Assembly (NCBI GenBank): GCA_020851015.1
Contig: JADZDN010000283.1
Location: forward strand, 1-5,471
Direction of reading: 5' to 3'
Length of the DNA stretch: 5,471 bases
Source: Alphaproteobacteria bacterium
Lineage (GTDB): Bacteria; Pseudomonadota; Alphaproteobacteria; JAEULC01
Shown here: in pieces, positions 4,927 through 5,471 of the stretch
Position numbering within the stretch: the stretch's first letter is position 1
Layout: the number at the start of each line of letters is the position of its first letter
Program-made: the position numbers and the translations under genes
The notes under the pieces: generated by a model
The model's database searches: none
What the model was told of the DNA's origin: nothing
The model's input: the letters and a program-made list of their open reading frames with translations, nothing else

Positions 4927-5471
4927 TCAGACCTTGAACTTGGGATCGAGCCAGTCGCGCAGGGAATCGCCGAACAGGTTGAAGGCGAAGACGGCGACCG
5001 AGATCGCCAGGCCGGGGAACAGGATCATCCACGGGGCCTCGCGATAGAAGTCCGACGCATTGCCCGACAGCATCAGGCCCCAGGCCGGCGTCGGCTCGGT
5101 GACGCCGAGGCCGAGGAAGGACAGCGAGGCTTCGAGCAGGATCGCCTGGGCGATCGCGGCGGTGAACATGATCAGGTAGGGCGCGGCGACGTTGGGCACC
5201 ATGTGGCGGAAGATGATGCGCGCATCGCTGAACCCCTGCACCCGCGCCGCGTCGATATAGGGCATCTCGCGGATGCCGAGCGCGGCCGAGCGCACGACGC
5301 GCGCGACGCGCGGCATGGTGGGCACGGCGATCGCGAAGATCAGGTTGAAGTCGATGCCCAGCACCAGGTTGCGCCCGAGCATGGCGACCACCACCAGCGC
5401 CAGCACGATGATCGGGAACGACAGCAGGATGTCGACCAGGCGCTGGATGCCCATGTCGATCCGGCCGCCGA
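4927..5471 (-). CDS. ABC transporter permease, DppC/OppC type, N-terminus outside window
   Basis: This is an inner-membrane subunit of a peptide/nickel/opine-type ABC importer. About 180 residues of the C-terminal part are visible, where the family usually has 280-310. Counted from an internal Met at 5454, the protein shows hydrophobic segments at about 8-27, 38-50, 91-115 and 141-163. The EAA-type cytoplasmic loop (YIDAARVQGFSDARIIFRHM, 66-85, then VPN) contacts the ATPase, ASLSFLGLGVTEPTPAWG follows, and the tail is NLFGDSLRDWLDPKFKV. These are hallmarks of the DppC group. The frame continues upstream of that Met to the window edge, reading GGRID, which matches the usual GGxxD before the RLVD segment, so the Met is not the start. 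The gene converges on the crotonase gene with a 10-bp gap and no visible terminator. The rest of the transporter operon should lie beyond the right edge. Substrate unknown. Confidence 0.93.
   Translation of the reverse strand, partial: GGRIDMGIQRLVDILLSFPIIVLALVVVAMLGRNLVLGIDFNLIFAIAVPTMPRVARVVRSAALGIREMPYIDAARVQGFSDARIIFRHMVPNVAAPYLIMFTAAIAQAILLEASLSFLGLGVTEPTPAWGLMLSGNASDFYREAPWMILFPGLAISVAVFAFNLFGDSLRDWLDPKFKV

Noticed and set aside
5452..5454. ATG as the start of the ABC permease
   Set aside because: The frame is open to the window edge with matching family sequence (GGRID) before it, and a protein starting here would lack the N-terminal membrane segments.

Overview
The window is GC-rich DNA with strong G/C preference at third codon positions and almost no intergenic space. 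It looks like a chromosomal segment of an alphaproteobacterium. The gene order ribH-nusB-thiL and the protein style (RibH beginning near 'IVEARFYDD', NusB with 'ISEYV' and 'EPGMVNAVLD') fit that class. Gene content suggests a metabolically versatile, soil- or rhizosphere-type lineage, but the genus cannot be read from the sequence.

Left part (1-1995, + strand) is a housekeeping operon. It holds ribH (lumazine synthase, 5' end cut by the window edge), nusB (antitermination factor, GTG start) and thiL (thiamine-monophosphate kinase). The genes are packed tightly: 11 bp between ribH and nusB, and a 32-47 bp overlap between nusB and thiL. A perfect 7-bp stem hairpin at 2015-2034 lies in the short gap where thiL meets a convergent gene and may end one or both transcripts.

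Middle part (2057-4916) is a small regulated acyl-CoA module. A GntR/FCD-type regulator on the - strand is divergent from two + strand genes, a CaiB/BaiF (family III) CoA transferase and a crotonase-fold protein. The two + strand genes are 17 bp apart, with a clear GAGGAG ribosome binding site before the second. The divergent gap of about 113 bp contains an AT-rich island with a perfect 8-bp inverted repeat (2837-2861) next to an exact TTGACA, a good candidate operator and promoter. The likely logic is that the regulator senses an organic acid or its CoA ester, the transferase makes the CoA thioester, and the crotonase-fold enzyme transforms it. The crotonase-fold protein keeps its oxyanion hole but has alanine at both positions of the catalytic glutamates of classical enoyl-CoA hydratase, so its reaction is probably not ordinary hydration.

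Right edge (4927-5471, - strand) is the C-terminal part of a DppC/OppC-type ABC transporter permease, convergent with the crotonase gene and separated by only 10 bp. It belongs to a transporter operon lying mostly outside the window and may or may not serve the same substrate.

No RNA gene, CRISPR array, mobile element or prophage signal was seen. No wholly new system is evident. The most interesting points are the glutamate-less crotonase paired with a CoA transferase, and the operator-like inverted repeat that may control them.
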